64,000 bases of DNA from Demequina salsinemoris (GTDB lineage: Bacteria > Actinomycetota > Actinomycetes > Actinomycetales > Demequinaceae): positions 186,001 through 250,000 of the forward strand of contig NZ_BBQZ01000001.1 in NCBI RefSeq assembly GCF_000974805.1. Reading direction: 5' to 3'. The translations under genes and the position numbers were made by a program. Below, piece by piece: positions 1 through 7,300 of this stretch (within the stretch, counting starts at the first letter, position 1; each line of letters starts with the position of its first letter). The notes below the pieces were generated by a model that ran no database searches, had not been told where the DNA came from, and saw only the letters and a list, made by a program, of their open reading frames with translations.

Positions 1-825
1 ATCGAGAACTCGATCGACGCGCGCCCGCAGGAGAACCTCGAGTACGCCGACGTCGTCTACGAGGAGTACGTCGAGGCCGGCATCTCGCGCCTGGTCGCGA
101 TCTTCCACTCGCAGATGCCCGAATCCGTCGGCCCGATCCGATCGATGCGCCCCATGGACAAGAACATCATGGGCTCCTACCTCGGCCCGCTCGTGTTCTC
201 CGGCGCACAGAACGGGTTCATCAACCAGAACGCCGCCGCCGGCATCGTCCAGATCACGCAGGACCGCGGCGACTACGGCTTCTACCGCACCTCCGACAAG
301 GTCGCCCCGCACAACCTCCACGGCTACCTGTCGAAGTTCCTCGAGCAGGCGGGCGACACGACCACGCCGCCGCAGCAGTGGGACTGGGCCGTCGACGTCG
401 ACGAGTCCACCGCGCAGACCGAGGGCACGAAGATCTCGAACATCGCGATCATCATGTCCGGCTGGGCGCACCCGAGCTGGGACTACGACAAGTCCACCGG
501 GCTGTGGATGCGCTCGGAGTTCGGCGTCAAGCACGTCACCACCGACGGCACCCAGATCTCGGCGACCAACGTCGTCGTGCTGCGCGTCAAGATCGTCACG
601 AACCACGACGGCGGCGGGTCGGGCGTGCCCGAGACGCTGCTCGCGGGCTACTCCGGCGAGGGGCAGCTCATCTCGGGCGACAAGGTCGTGGACATCGAAT
701 GGTCCAAGGACGAGATGACCGACCCGATCGAGATGACGACCACCGACGGCGAGGCCGTCGAGCTCGCGCCCGGTCAGACGTGGTTCGAGCTCATCCCCGT
801 GTCCGGGTCGGTCACGGTCTCCTAG
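1..825 (+). CDS. DUF3048 domain protein, 5' truncated
   Basis: The open frame runs in from the window edge and ends at TAG 823-825, giving 274 visible residues; the start lies outside. The visible part contains the DUF3048 signature: an ARPQENLEYADVVYEE stretch, then GPIRSMRP, and FSGAQNGFI. DUF3048 proteins (YerB group) are normally exported lipoproteins of unknown biochemical role, so this is probably the secreted part of one. The signal peptide cannot be seen. A strong hairpin follows 17 bases after the stop, so this is the last gene of its transcript. Family assignment is firm, function unknown. Confidence 0.85.
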   Translation: MENSIDARPQENLEYADVVYEEYVEAGISRLVAIFHSQMPESVGPIRSMRPMDKNIMGSYLGPLVFSGAQNGFINQNAAAGIVQITQDRGDYGFYRTSDKVAPHNLHGYLSKFLEQAGDTTTPPQQWDWAVDVDESTAQTEGTKISNIAIIMSGWAHPSWDYDKSTGLWMRSEFGVKHVTTDGTQISATNVVVLRVKIVTNHDGGGSGVPETLLAGYSGEGQLISGDKVVDIEWSKDEMTDPIEMTTTDGEAVELAPGQTWFELIPVSGSVTVS

Positions 826-841
826 CACTCAAGGCTCGCGC

Positions 842-879
842 GAAGCGGGTGCGCGGGCGTCGGCCCGGGCGCCCGCTTC
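842..879 (+). terminator. Hairpin terminator after DUF3048 gene
   Basis: GAAGCGGG (842-849) pairs perfectly with CCCGCTTC (872-879), and the stem continues inward with one mismatch. The run TTCTTC follows. It sits just downstream of the DUF3048 stop codon. Confidence 0.75.
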
Positions 880-935
880 TTCATGTCGGGCGCGGTCCGA
901 TGGGTCGGATCGGGGCGTCGCTGTACACGCGCGGA

Positions 936-1019
936 CACTTTCTGACACATCGCGCCGGGACGCTGCGGCGTGTCGCGCGAGACACGCCGTGCGGGGCGTC
1001 CGCCGCGTGTCAGGAAGTG
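936..1019. repeat. 84-bp nested palindromic intergenic element
   Basis: The outer arms CACTTTCTGACAC (936-948) and GTGTCAGGAAGTG (1007-1019) are inverted with one mismatch. GGACGC (958-963) pairs with GCGTCC (996-1001). The core GGCGTGTC (967-974) pairs perfectly with GACACGCC (981-988). It has no coding potential. It resembles REP or MITE-like palindromes; the same plan recurs at 32398, 34771 and 48308. The rest of the 826-1164 gap holds a terminator and two direct repeats, and I see no gene there. Confidence 0.6.
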
Positions 1020-1071
1020 CTCACCGTGCGCGCGGGACGCCGCCGACGTGCCGAGAGCTGACTCACGGAGC

Positions 1072-1142
1072 GGTCGCTGCAAGCGGGTGAGTGAGTGTCG
1101 GTTCTGAGAGGTCGCTGCATCTGGCGGGTGAGCCAGTGTCGG
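1072..1142. repeat. Two imperfect direct repeats of about 30 bp
   Basis: GGTCGCTGCA, then GGGTGAG, then AGTGTCGG occur in the same order at 1072-1101 and at 1110-1142. The second copy has a 3-base insertion. They lie downstream of menB, between it and the palindrome at 936. Role unknown. Confidence 0.5.
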
Positions 1143-1164
1143 CCAGCGTCAGGACGCGTACGGG

Positions 1165-2094
1165 TCAGTACGCATAGGGGAAGCGCGTCCAGTCGGGCGC
1201 GCGGTGCTCGAGGAACGCGTCGCGGCCTTCCTGAGCCTCGTCGGTCATGTAGGCCATGCGGGTCGCCTCGCCCGCGAAGACCTGCTGGCCCGCGAGGCCG
1301 TCGTCCGCGAGGTTGAACGCGAACTTGAGCATGCGGATCGCCTGCGGGGACTTCGTGGCGATCTGCGCGGCGTACTCGAGGGCCTTGCTTTCGAGCGACT
1401 CGTGCGGCACGGCCTCGTTGACCGCGCCCCAGGCCTCCGCGTCCGTGGCCGAGTACTCGCGCGCGAGGAAGAAGATCTCCCGCGCGCGCTTGTCTCCGAC
1501 CTGACGCGCCAGCAGGGCTGAGCCGTAGCCCGCGTCGAAGGAGCCCACGTTCGCATCGGTCTGCTTGAAGCGCGCGTGCTCCTTGGACGCGATCGACAGG
1601 TCGGCCACGACGTGCAGGCTGTGACCGCCGCCGGCCGCCCAGCCGTTGACCGCCGCGATCGTCACCTTGGGGGAGTTACGCATGAGGCGCTGAACCTCGA
1701 GGATGTGCAGGCGGCCGCCGTAGGCCGGAGCGTCCTGAGCCGTGCCCTCGTACAGGTAGCCGTCCTTGCCGCGGATCCGCTGATCGCCGCCCGAGCAGAA
1801 CGCGTGCACGCCGTCATCCGCGGGCCCGTTGCCCGTGAGGATGATCGCCGCGACGTCCACGGTCTGGCGCGCGTGGTCGATCGCGTGGTAGAGCTCGTCG
1901 ACGGTCTGCGGGCGGAACGCGTTGCGCACCTCGGGGCGGTTGAACGCGATGCGGACGGCCGGCAGGTCCTTCTCTCCGTCCTCGGTCCGCGATACCCACC
2001 GGTGGTACGTGATGTCCGAGTCCGGGAAGCCGTCGATCGCGCGCCACTGACTCGGGTCCATCAGGTCCGACACCTGGGTGGGGATCTCGCTCAT
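1165..2094 (-). CDS. menB: 1,4-dihydroxy-2-naphthoyl-CoA synthase (MenB)
   Basis: A 309-residue crotonase-fold enzyme that closes the second ring of menaquinone: O-succinylbenzoyl-CoA to 1,4-dihydroxy-2-naphthoyl-CoA, in the cytoplasm. The family signatures are visible: FCSGGDQRIRG (CoA/oxyanion region), AVNGWAAGGGHSLHVVADLS, and TDANVGSFDAGYGSALLARQVG, which is specific to MenB rather than general enoyl-CoA hydratases. Length fits the actinobacterial family. The ATG at 2094 has no Shine-Dalgarno sequence but has TACCCT six bases upstream, so the transcript is probably leaderless. The frame stays open far upstream of this ATG, but that part overlaps the divergent sigma gene and is spurious. 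menC, menD and menF lie within 12 kb. Confidence 0.95.
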   Translation of the reverse strand: MSEIPTQVSDLMDPSQWRAIDGFPDSDITYHRWVSRTEDGEKDLPAVRIAFNRPEVRNAFRPQTVDELYHAIDHARQTVDVAAIILTGNGPADDGVHAFCSGGDQRIRGKDGYLYEGTAQDAPAYGGRLHILEVQRLMRNSPKVTIAAVNGWAAGGGHSLHVVADLSIASKEHARFKQTDANVGSFDAGYGSALLARQVGDKRAREIFFLAREYSATDAEAWGAVNEAVPHESLESKALEYAAQIATKSPQAIRMLKFAFNLADDGLAGQQVFAGEATRMAYMTDEAQEGRDAFLEHRAPDWTRFPYAY

Positions 2095-2100
2095 GTCGCC

Positions 2101-2106
2101 AGGGTA
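2101..2106 (-). promoter_or_regulatory. -10 box of leaderless menB
   Basis: TACCCT on the minus strand ends six bases before the menB ATG, the spacing of leaderless actinobacterial genes. Confidence 0.55.
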
Positions 2107-2119
2107 GTCGCGAGCCCAC

Positions 2120-2159
2120 CCCAACCGATATGGCACCCGGTGGCGTGGATGGGGTACAA
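2120..2159 (+). promoter_or_regulatory. Sigma-operon promoter, copy 1
   Basis: CCCAAC (2120-2125) and GTACAA (2154-2159) are separated by exactly 28 bases, with CGTG at 2144-2147. The same layout precedes the sigma genes at 4381 and 32571. CCCAAC with CGTG 18 bases later resembles an ECF -35 (AAC) and -10 (CGT) pair, so autoregulation is likely. This is an inference from three aligned copies. Confidence 0.6.
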
Positions 2160-2178
2160 ACGCACCCGAGGGGGATGG

Positions 2179-2727
2179 ATGAAGGACGACCCAGTGCTCG
2201 CGCAGCTGCTCGAGCATCGTTACGCGTCGCTCGTGGGCTACGCGAGGCTCGTCGGGGGAACGCGCGACGATGCCGAGGATCTCGCGCACGACGCGATCGT
2301 CGCCGTCTTCTCCAAGCGACGCCGGTTCGACTCGCTCGAGCATGCGCATGCCTACGTCCTGCGTGCGATCGCCTCGCGGCACGTCGATGCGGTGCGGAGG
2401 CGGAGCCGCCGGATCGGGCGCGAGGCGGCGACCGCGTTCCGGGATGCTGCGGTGGTCCAGGGGCCCGAGACGGCTGTCGCTGACAATGACGCGATCATGG
2501 CCGCGCTCGCGGCCCTTGGCCCGCGGGAGCGCGCATGCGTGGTGCTGCGTCACCTCGCGGATCAGTCGGTCGCCGACACCGCGCGGGCGCTCGGCATCAG
2601 CGACGGCGCCGTCAAGCGGTACACGTCCGACGGCCTCGCGGCGCTCGCCGCCACGGGACTGGTGGGAGACGACGCGGCGGGCGTCGAACGAGAGACGAGC
2701 AGCGTGCGGACGGGAGGACGACGATGA
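2179..2727 (+). CDS. SigE-family RNA polymerase sigma factor, paralog 1
   Basis: A 182-residue sigma-70-like factor with only regions 2 and 4. Region 2 holds DAEDLAHDAIVAVFSKRRRF; region 4 is a helix-turn-helix around PRERACVVLRHLADQSVADTARALGIS and SDGAVKRYTSDGL. The layout is that of the actinobacterial SigE family (ECF-like). I chose ATG 2179 because a GAGGGGG ribosome site precedes it and the neighbouring paralog begins with the same MKDDP. The stop overlaps the next start as ATGA, so the membrane partner at 2724 is translationally coupled and is the obvious candidate regulator. No soluble anti-sigma gene is adjacent. The paralog at 4381 is very similar throughout regions 2 and 4, so this is a tandem duplication. 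Confidence 0.85.
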   Translation: MKDDPVLAQLLEHRYASLVGYARLVGGTRDDAEDLAHDAIVAVFSKRRRFDSLEHAHAYVLRAIASRHVDAVRRRSRRIGREAATAFRDAAVVQGPETAVADNDAIMAALAALGPRERACVVLRHLADQSVADTARALGISDGAVKRYTSDGLAALAATGLVGDDAAGVERETSSVRTGGRR

Positions 2728-4268
2728 GCGAGATCCATGAGGCCTTGGGTAAGGTCCACGCGGCGGAGTCGGCGGGGATCCTTCTCGATGATGAGGCCCG
2801 CGAGGGCCTCCAGCAGCGCGTCGGGCGTGGGCGCCGGAAGAGGGCCGTCGGGACGGCGCTCGCCTCGGTCGCAGCGGTCGGACTCCTCGGTGTCGCGACG
2901 GTCGCCGTGGCGCAAGGAGTGTCTGATGTGGCCGAGCCAGCGGTGTCGGAGTCGTCGCTCGCATCCGCGTCGGCCGAGGCGTCCGCTTCCGCGAGCCCGA
3001 GCCCCGCCGAGGTCGTCTACGACGACTACGACGGTCCGGTCGAGGTGCCGCTCGTGGCGGGCGGCACCGTGGAGTTCTCGGCGAGCTCGGAAGCCGATGC
3101 GGGCTCCATGATGAGCGTCGCCCCCGTCGCTGGGCCGAGCCTCGATCCGATCGACGCCGAGACGCTTGACGCGCTTGCGGACAGCGGTGCACTGGTGCGT
3201 GCCAGCAAGGACGAGGAGGGCGACCTCTTCGAGAAGGAGTGGTCCCGTCTCTATGTGGTCCTCCCCGACGGGACCTCGCAGGAGGTGGTGGACATGCAGG
3301 CGCTCAGTGATGAGCTCGGGCTCGGCGTCGGCGGCCCCAGCGCGACCATCTCGGTGGATCCGGAGGATGGACGGGCCCTGCTCGGGTTCGACGACCTCGA
3401 TGGCAACTATGCCCTGCTGCTGTGGGACATGGAGTCGGGTGACACGACGATCCTCGCTCAGTACACGGACGCACCCGTGCTCTACACGGGCCCGGACTCC
3501 GAGATGTGGATGGGTGCCAAGTGGGACACGATCGCGTGGGATGGCGAGCGGTGGCTCGTGTGGGAGACCAACGCTCCTAGCGATGAGGAGCTCGACGCAG
3601 GCGAGATCGCCAGCAACGTGATGCTCGCGATCGCTCCCGACGGCTCCTGGAGCACCGATGGCATGTGGGTGGACCAGATCGAGAACTCGGAGGACCAGCT
3701 CGCCGGCAACGACGATGCCGAGCTGCCGGGCAGCTCCTACTCTGTTCCCGGTGTAGCGCTCTGGCTCGGCGGAGCGGACGCCATCGGCTGGTTCGCCGTG
3801 AACGATGACGGTTCCCTCACCGAGGTGTGCCCCGCCGAGGACACGGGCGTGCAGTGCAGGGTGATCGGGACAACCGCGGACGGCGACGTCGTGGTGATGG
3901 AGGGCAAGCAGCCCTACGCCGTGGACCCGGCAACGGGGGAGCGCGCCGAGATGACGGGGGTCAGCAAGCGCGCGGCGCTCGGAGGCGAGTCGGCGCCGCT
4001 CGGCGACGGCTACGTCGAGCTGCCGTACGTCTACGACGGCACGACCACCGCCATCTGGCATCGTCCCGACGGGGACGTCGAGATCGACGTACCCGATTCC
4101 GGCGACTACACCTGGGCCGACAGCACCGGCACCACCGCATGGATCGGCACCCTCGACTTCGGCCCGTACGTCGCGGTGATCGGCGAGGACGGCGTGTGGC
4201 ACGAGATCGATCTCGGTCTCGACCCCGACGATGAGTCGATCAGCACCTCGATCATCGTGGTCGGCTGA
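2724..4268 (+). CDS. Single-pass membrane partner of sigma factor, paralog 1
   Basis: 514 residues. A 40-residue cytoplasmic segment ends in the basic cluster RRKR (37-40). One transmembrane helix follows at about 41-63, then a Ser/Ala-rich linker (about 70-95) and a roughly 420-residue acidic extracytoplasmic domain. I recognise no named family in the outer domain. It has repeated TRP/ASP-rich beta-strand-like stretches and a motif WHRPDGDVEI near residue 450 that the neighbouring paralog also carries. Overlap with the sigma gene (ATGA 2724-2727) and the topology suggest an anti-sigma or signal-sensing partner, although the short inner segment lacks the zinc-binding HxxxCxxC of ZAS anti-sigma factors. 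A strong hairpin ends the operon. Confidence 0.75.
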   Translation: MSEIHEALGKVHAAESAGILLDDEAREGLQQRVGRGRRKRAVGTALASVAAVGLLGVATVAVAQGVSDVAEPAVSESSLASASAEASASASPSPAEVVYDDYDGPVEVPLVAGGTVEFSASSEADAGSMMSVAPVAGPSLDPIDAETLDALADSGALVRASKDEEGDLFEKEWSRLYVVLPDGTSQEVVDMQALSDELGLGVGGPSATISVDPEDGRALLGFDDLDGNYALLLWDMESGDTTILAQYTDAPVLYTGPDSEMWMGAKWDTIAWDGERWLVWETNAPSDEELDAGEIASNVMLAIAPDGSWSTDGMWVDQIENSEDQLAGNDDAELPGSSYSVPGVALWLGGADAIGWFAVNDDGSLTEVCPAEDTGVQCRVIGTTADGDVVVMEGKQPYAVDPATGERAEMTGVSKRAALGGESAPLGDGYVELPYVYDGTTTAIWHRPDGDVEIDVPDSGDYTWADSTGTTAWIGTLDFGPYVAVIGEDGVWHEIDLGLDPDDESISTSIIVVG

Positions 4269-4269
4269 G

Positions 4270-4319
4270 GCGCGCGGGCCCCGTCGGCGAAAAGGGGGTC
4301 GACGGGGCCCTCGCGCGGC
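4270..4319 (+). terminator. Hairpin between the two sigma operons
   Basis: GGGCCCCGTCG (4276-4286) pairs perfectly with CGACGGGGCCC (4300-4310), extended by GCGCG-type outer pairs. No T run follows. It separates the first operon from the promoter at 4322. Confidence 0.65.
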
Positions 4320-4321
4320 AC

Positions 4322-4361
4322 CCCAACCGTCCCGGCCCCCTGTGCCGTGAATCAGGTAGAA
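4322..4361 (+). promoter_or_regulatory. Sigma-operon promoter, copy 2
   Basis: CCCAAC (4322-4327), CGTG (4346-4349) and GTAGAA (4356-4361) have the same 28-base spacing as in front of the other two sigma genes. Confidence 0.6.
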
Positions 4362-4380
4362 AGGCTGCCAAGGGGGATTG

Positions 4381-4932
4381 ATGAAGGACGACCCAGCGCT
4401 CGAGCACCTGCTCGAGCATCGCTATGAGTCGCTCGTGGGCTACGCGACGCTCGTGTCCGGCTCGCGCCAGGACGCGGAGGACCTGGTGCACGACGCGATC
4501 GTGTCCGTGTTCTCCAAGAAGCGCCGCTTCGACTCGTTCGACCACGCGTACTCCTACGTCCTGCGCGCGATCGCGTCCAGGCATGTGGACGCGCGCCGCA
4601 GCTGGCTCAGGCGCGTGGGCCGTGAGGACCGGGCGGCGGCGCTCGCGCCGCGCTTCGCGCCCGGGCCCGAGGAGTCGGTCGGTATGGACGATGCGGTGGT
4701 CGCCGCGCTCGCGACGCTCAGTCCGCGGGAGCGGGCGTGCGTGGTGATGCGGCACCTCGCCGATCAGTCCGTCGCCGACACGGCGCACGCGCTCGGCATC
4801 AGCGACGGCGCGGTCAAGCGGTACACGTCCGACGGACTCGCGGCGCTGGTCGCCTCGGGGCTCGTCACGCGGGAGGTCGCCGACGCGGCGGCCGTCGAGA
4901 AGGTCGACGTCAAGATCGGAGGCGCGCGATGA
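4381..4932 (+). CDS. SigE-family RNA polymerase sigma factor, paralog 2
   Basis: 183 residues, regions 2 and 4 only, very close to the factor at 2179: it shares MKDDP at the start, DAEDL and HDAIV, FSKKRRFDS, VLRAIASRHVDA, and nearly all of region 4 (PRERACVVMRHLADQSVADT). The middle part (about residues 80-105) differs most, as expected for the linker between regions. An upstream in-frame TTG at 4378 is possible, but ATG 4381 matches the paralog start and has AGGGGG five bases upstream. The stop overlaps the partner start as ATGA. It probably recognises a similar promoter to its own. Confidence 0.85.
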   Translation: MKDDPALEHLLEHRYESLVGYATLVSGSRQDAEDLVHDAIVSVFSKKRRFDSFDHAYSYVLRAIASRHVDARRSWLRRVGREDRAAALAPRFAPGPEESVGMDDAVVAALATLSPRERACVVMRHLADQSVADTAHALGISDGAVKRYTSDGLAALVASGLVTREVADAAAVEKVDVKIGGAR

Positions 4933-6365
4933 ACGAGTTCCACGACATGCTGCGAGGCGCGAGCGACGCCGCCGGGCACGGTTCCTCGGCGGACGGCGCC
5001 GAACGTGCCGAGATCCGCAGTCGGATCGGTGCCGGGCGCCGGCGTCGCACGATGGGCACGGCGGCCGCGGCGCTCGCGGGCGTGCTGGTGATCGGCGCGA
5101 CCGGTGTCGCGCTTGCCTCGGGCGGGTCGCGCGACGCCGGGCCCGCGGGGGTCGCCGAGTCGACCTCGCCGACGCCCACCGTCTCTGCGTCCGCCGACGG
5201 TGACGTGCTCAGCCTGGGCGACCCCTCGCTCGAGGGGGAACCCGTGGTCATGGACGTCGTTGGAGGCGGGACTGTCGAGTTCGCCACCTGGAGCAACGAG
5301 CAGGTCGACGAGCTCGGACTCGAAGGCTTCGACCAGGGACCCGAGCTCGAGCCCGTCGCCGCCGAGGACCTCGACGGCTACGGCGAAGGCTGGGCCTTCA
5401 TCGAGGACAAGATCATCACCGATGAGACCTCCTCGGTGCTGCTGCTGGCCGCGCCCGACGGGAGTGCGGTCGAGGTGGCCGACCTCGGTGCGCTGGCCGA
5501 CGAGGTGGGTCTCGGCGGCGGCCTGTACGTGGGCGAGGTCGCATCGTCGTCCGAGGCTCCTCAGGTGATGGTGCCCCTCTCTGGCGACACGGGAAGCGCC
5601 CTGCTCTGGCTCGACTTTGAATCGGGGGAGACGTGGGTGTTCCCGCTCGATGACAAGGTGGACGTCAGCGCGATCCTCTGGACGTCCTCGGAGACATGGA
5701 TGGTCTGGGGGTCTGCCGACGGGACTCCGATCGCGATCTCCCTCACGGTGGGGGACGGAGCGGCGGGCTGGGGCGTCGACGATGCGTGGGTGCCGTGGTC
5801 CGCCGACGACTCCGCACTCGGCGGGAACGTCGGCACGGTCAACGGTGGCGTTACCGTCTGGCTCGGCGATGCCTCCCTGCTGGTGACGCGTGGACAGGTG
5901 GTGTACACGCTCGAGGACGTGTCGATGGTGCTCGGCGAGTCCGAGTATCAGCGGGTGGCGGCGGGCGGTGTCCACGACTGCTTCCTCGTGGTGCTGTCGC
6001 AGGCGATCGGATGCCTCGATGCGGCGACGGGGGAGGTGTCCGAGGTGGAGGACCTTCCGGCACCCTCGGGGATCACGGCGACGGCGGCGCTCGGGGACGG
6101 CTATGTGGAGAGCCCGGCCTTCGAGTCCGACGACACCGTCGCCACGTGGCACCGTCCAAGCGGGGACGTGGAGATCTCCGTGGCTCCCGGCGCTCAGTCG
6201 AGCGGTGGTGGCGGCGGCGTCGTGTGGTTCAGCACGACGACAGGCGGGGAGCCCGCGGTGGCGAACGTCGGCGCGGTCGGCACGGACGGCGTCTACCGCG
6301 CTGTCGACCTGCCGTTCGCGGAGGCCGGGGTCGACGAGGAGGCGTACGTCTACCCCGTCGGTTGA
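4929..6365 (+). CDS. Single-pass membrane partner of sigma factor, paralog 2
   Basis: 478 residues with the same plan as the protein at 2724: inner segment of 36 residues, RRRR at 37-40, one transmembrane helix at about 42-63, Ser/Thr/Pro-rich linker, then an acidic outer domain. The outer domains have diverged much more than the sigma factors, but both keep GGGTVEF after the linker and WHRPxGDVEI near the C terminus. That pattern suggests two pathways with similar sigma output and different signals. No catalytic motif was recognised. The start overlaps the sigma stop (ATGA 4929-4932). Role as anti-sigma or sensor is inferred from topology and coupling only. Confidence 0.75.
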   Translation: MNEFHDMLRGASDAAGHGSSADGAERAEIRSRIGAGRRRRTMGTAAAALAGVLVIGATGVALASGGSRDAGPAGVAESTSPTPTVSASADGDVLSLGDPSLEGEPVVMDVVGGGTVEFATWSNEQVDELGLEGFDQGPELEPVAAEDLDGYGEGWAFIEDKIITDETSSVLLLAAPDGSAVEVADLGALADEVGLGGGLYVGEVASSSEAPQVMVPLSGDTGSALLWLDFESGETWVFPLDDKVDVSAILWTSSETWMVWGSADGTPIAISLTVGDGAAGWGVDDAWVPWSADDSALGGNVGTVNGGVTVWLGDASLLVTRGQVVYTLEDVSMVLGESEYQRVAAGGVHDCFLVVLSQAIGCLDAATGEVSEVEDLPAPSGITATAALGDGYVESPAFESDDTVATWHRPSGDVEISVAPGAQSSGGGGGVVWFSTTTGGEPAVANVGAVGTDGVYRAVDLPFAEAGVDEEAYVYPVG

Positions 6366-6400
6366 GCCGCGCGGACATCTTCCGGACACGCGCTCACCCC

Positions 6401-6406
6401 TAGAGT
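6401..6406 (+). promoter_or_regulatory. -10 box of leaderless menC
   Basis: TAGAGT ends six bases before ATG 6413. There is no Shine-Dalgarno sequence. Confidence 0.6.
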
Positions 6407-6412
6407 GTGCGC

Positions 6413-7300
6413 ATGGAGTTCCGCCCGTTCCGCGTGCCGCTGTCCACCCGCTTTCGAGGGGTGACGGAGCGCTCGGGGGTGCTGATCCGTGGCACGGCGC
6501 CCGACGGAACGGACGCATGGGGCGAGTACTCGCCGTTCCCCGACTACACGCCCGACAGGGCGAACCGCTGGTGGGAGGCCGCGATGGAGGCGGCCCACGG
6601 CCTGTGGCCGGAACCGGTGCGCGACAGCGTGCCGGTCAACAGCATCGTCCCTGAGCTGCCAGCCGGCCGCGCCGCCCAGCTCGCGGTCGCGAACGGCTGC
6701 ACCACGGCCAAGGTGAAGGTCGCGGGCACGGGCGGGCTCAAGGACGACGTGCGGCGCGTCGAGGCGGTGGCCCGCGCGCTCGGGCCCGAGGGCAGGGTGC
6801 GGGTCGACGCGAACGGCGCGTGGGATGTCGACACCGCGGTGAGGTCCCTGATTGAGCTCCACGCCGCCGCGAAGGCCGGCGGGGGCGAGGGGCTCGAGTA
6901 CGTCGAGCAGCCGTGCCGCACCGCAGCGGAGCTCGCCGAGGTGCGGCGGCGCACGAGTGTCCTGGTCGCCGCCGACGAGTCCGTCCGCATCCCCGGCGAC
7001 GCCGACGAGGTGATGCGCCTTGGCGCCGCCGACATCCTCATCCTGAAGGCGGCCCCCATGGGCGGCGTGCGAGCTTGCCTCGACGTCGTGGACCGCTGGG
7101 ACGTGCCGATCGTCGTCTCGAGCGCGATGGAGTCCTCGGTCGGCCTCGCCGCGGGGCTCGCGCTCGCGCTCGCGGTCCCCGACCTGCCGTACGCATGCGG
7201 GCTCGGGACCAGCGCGCTGCTCGCGAGGGACACCGTCGCCGTGCCTCTCGTTCCCGAGAGTGGGACAATGCGCATGCGTCACATGGAGGTGATCGCGTGA
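6413..7300 (+). CDS. menC: o-succinylbenzoate synthase (MenC)
   Basis: 295 residues, enolase superfamily. It dehydrates SHCHC to o-succinylbenzoate in menaquinone synthesis. Visible active-site strands: TAKVKVAG (the KxK motif), RVDANGAWD (metal Asp), EYVEQPC (metal Glu), VAADESVR (metal Asp) and ADILILKAAPMGG (second catalytic Lys). Length suits the short actinobacterial form. GTG 6407 would add two residues, but TAGAGT six bases before ATG 6413 favours a leaderless ATG. The stop overlaps the menD start as GTGA, so the two are coupled. Confidence 0.93.
   Translation: MEFRPFRVPLSTRFRGVTERSGVLIRGTAPDGTDAWGEYSPFPDYTPDRANRWWEAAMEAAHGLWPEPVRDSVPVNSIVPELPAGRAAQLAVANGCTTAKVKVAGTGGLKDDVRRVEAVARALGPEGRVRVDANGAWDVDTAVRSLIELHAAAKAGGGEGLEYVEQPCRTAAELAEVRRRTSVLVAADESVRIPGDADEVMRLGAADILILKAAPMGGVRACLDVVDRWDVPIVVSSAMESSVGLAAGLALALAVPDLPYACGLGTSALLARDTVAVPLVPESGTMRMRHMEVIA

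Noticed and set aside
826-1164. Small genes on either strand in the gap before menB
   Set aside because: Open frames there are Arg-rich, lack ribosome sites or -10 boxes, and cross the terminator and palindrome.
2095-3192. Upstream extension of the menB frame
   Set aside because: Arg/Pro/Ser-rich, overlaps the divergent sigma operon, and MenB similarity begins exactly at ATG 2094.
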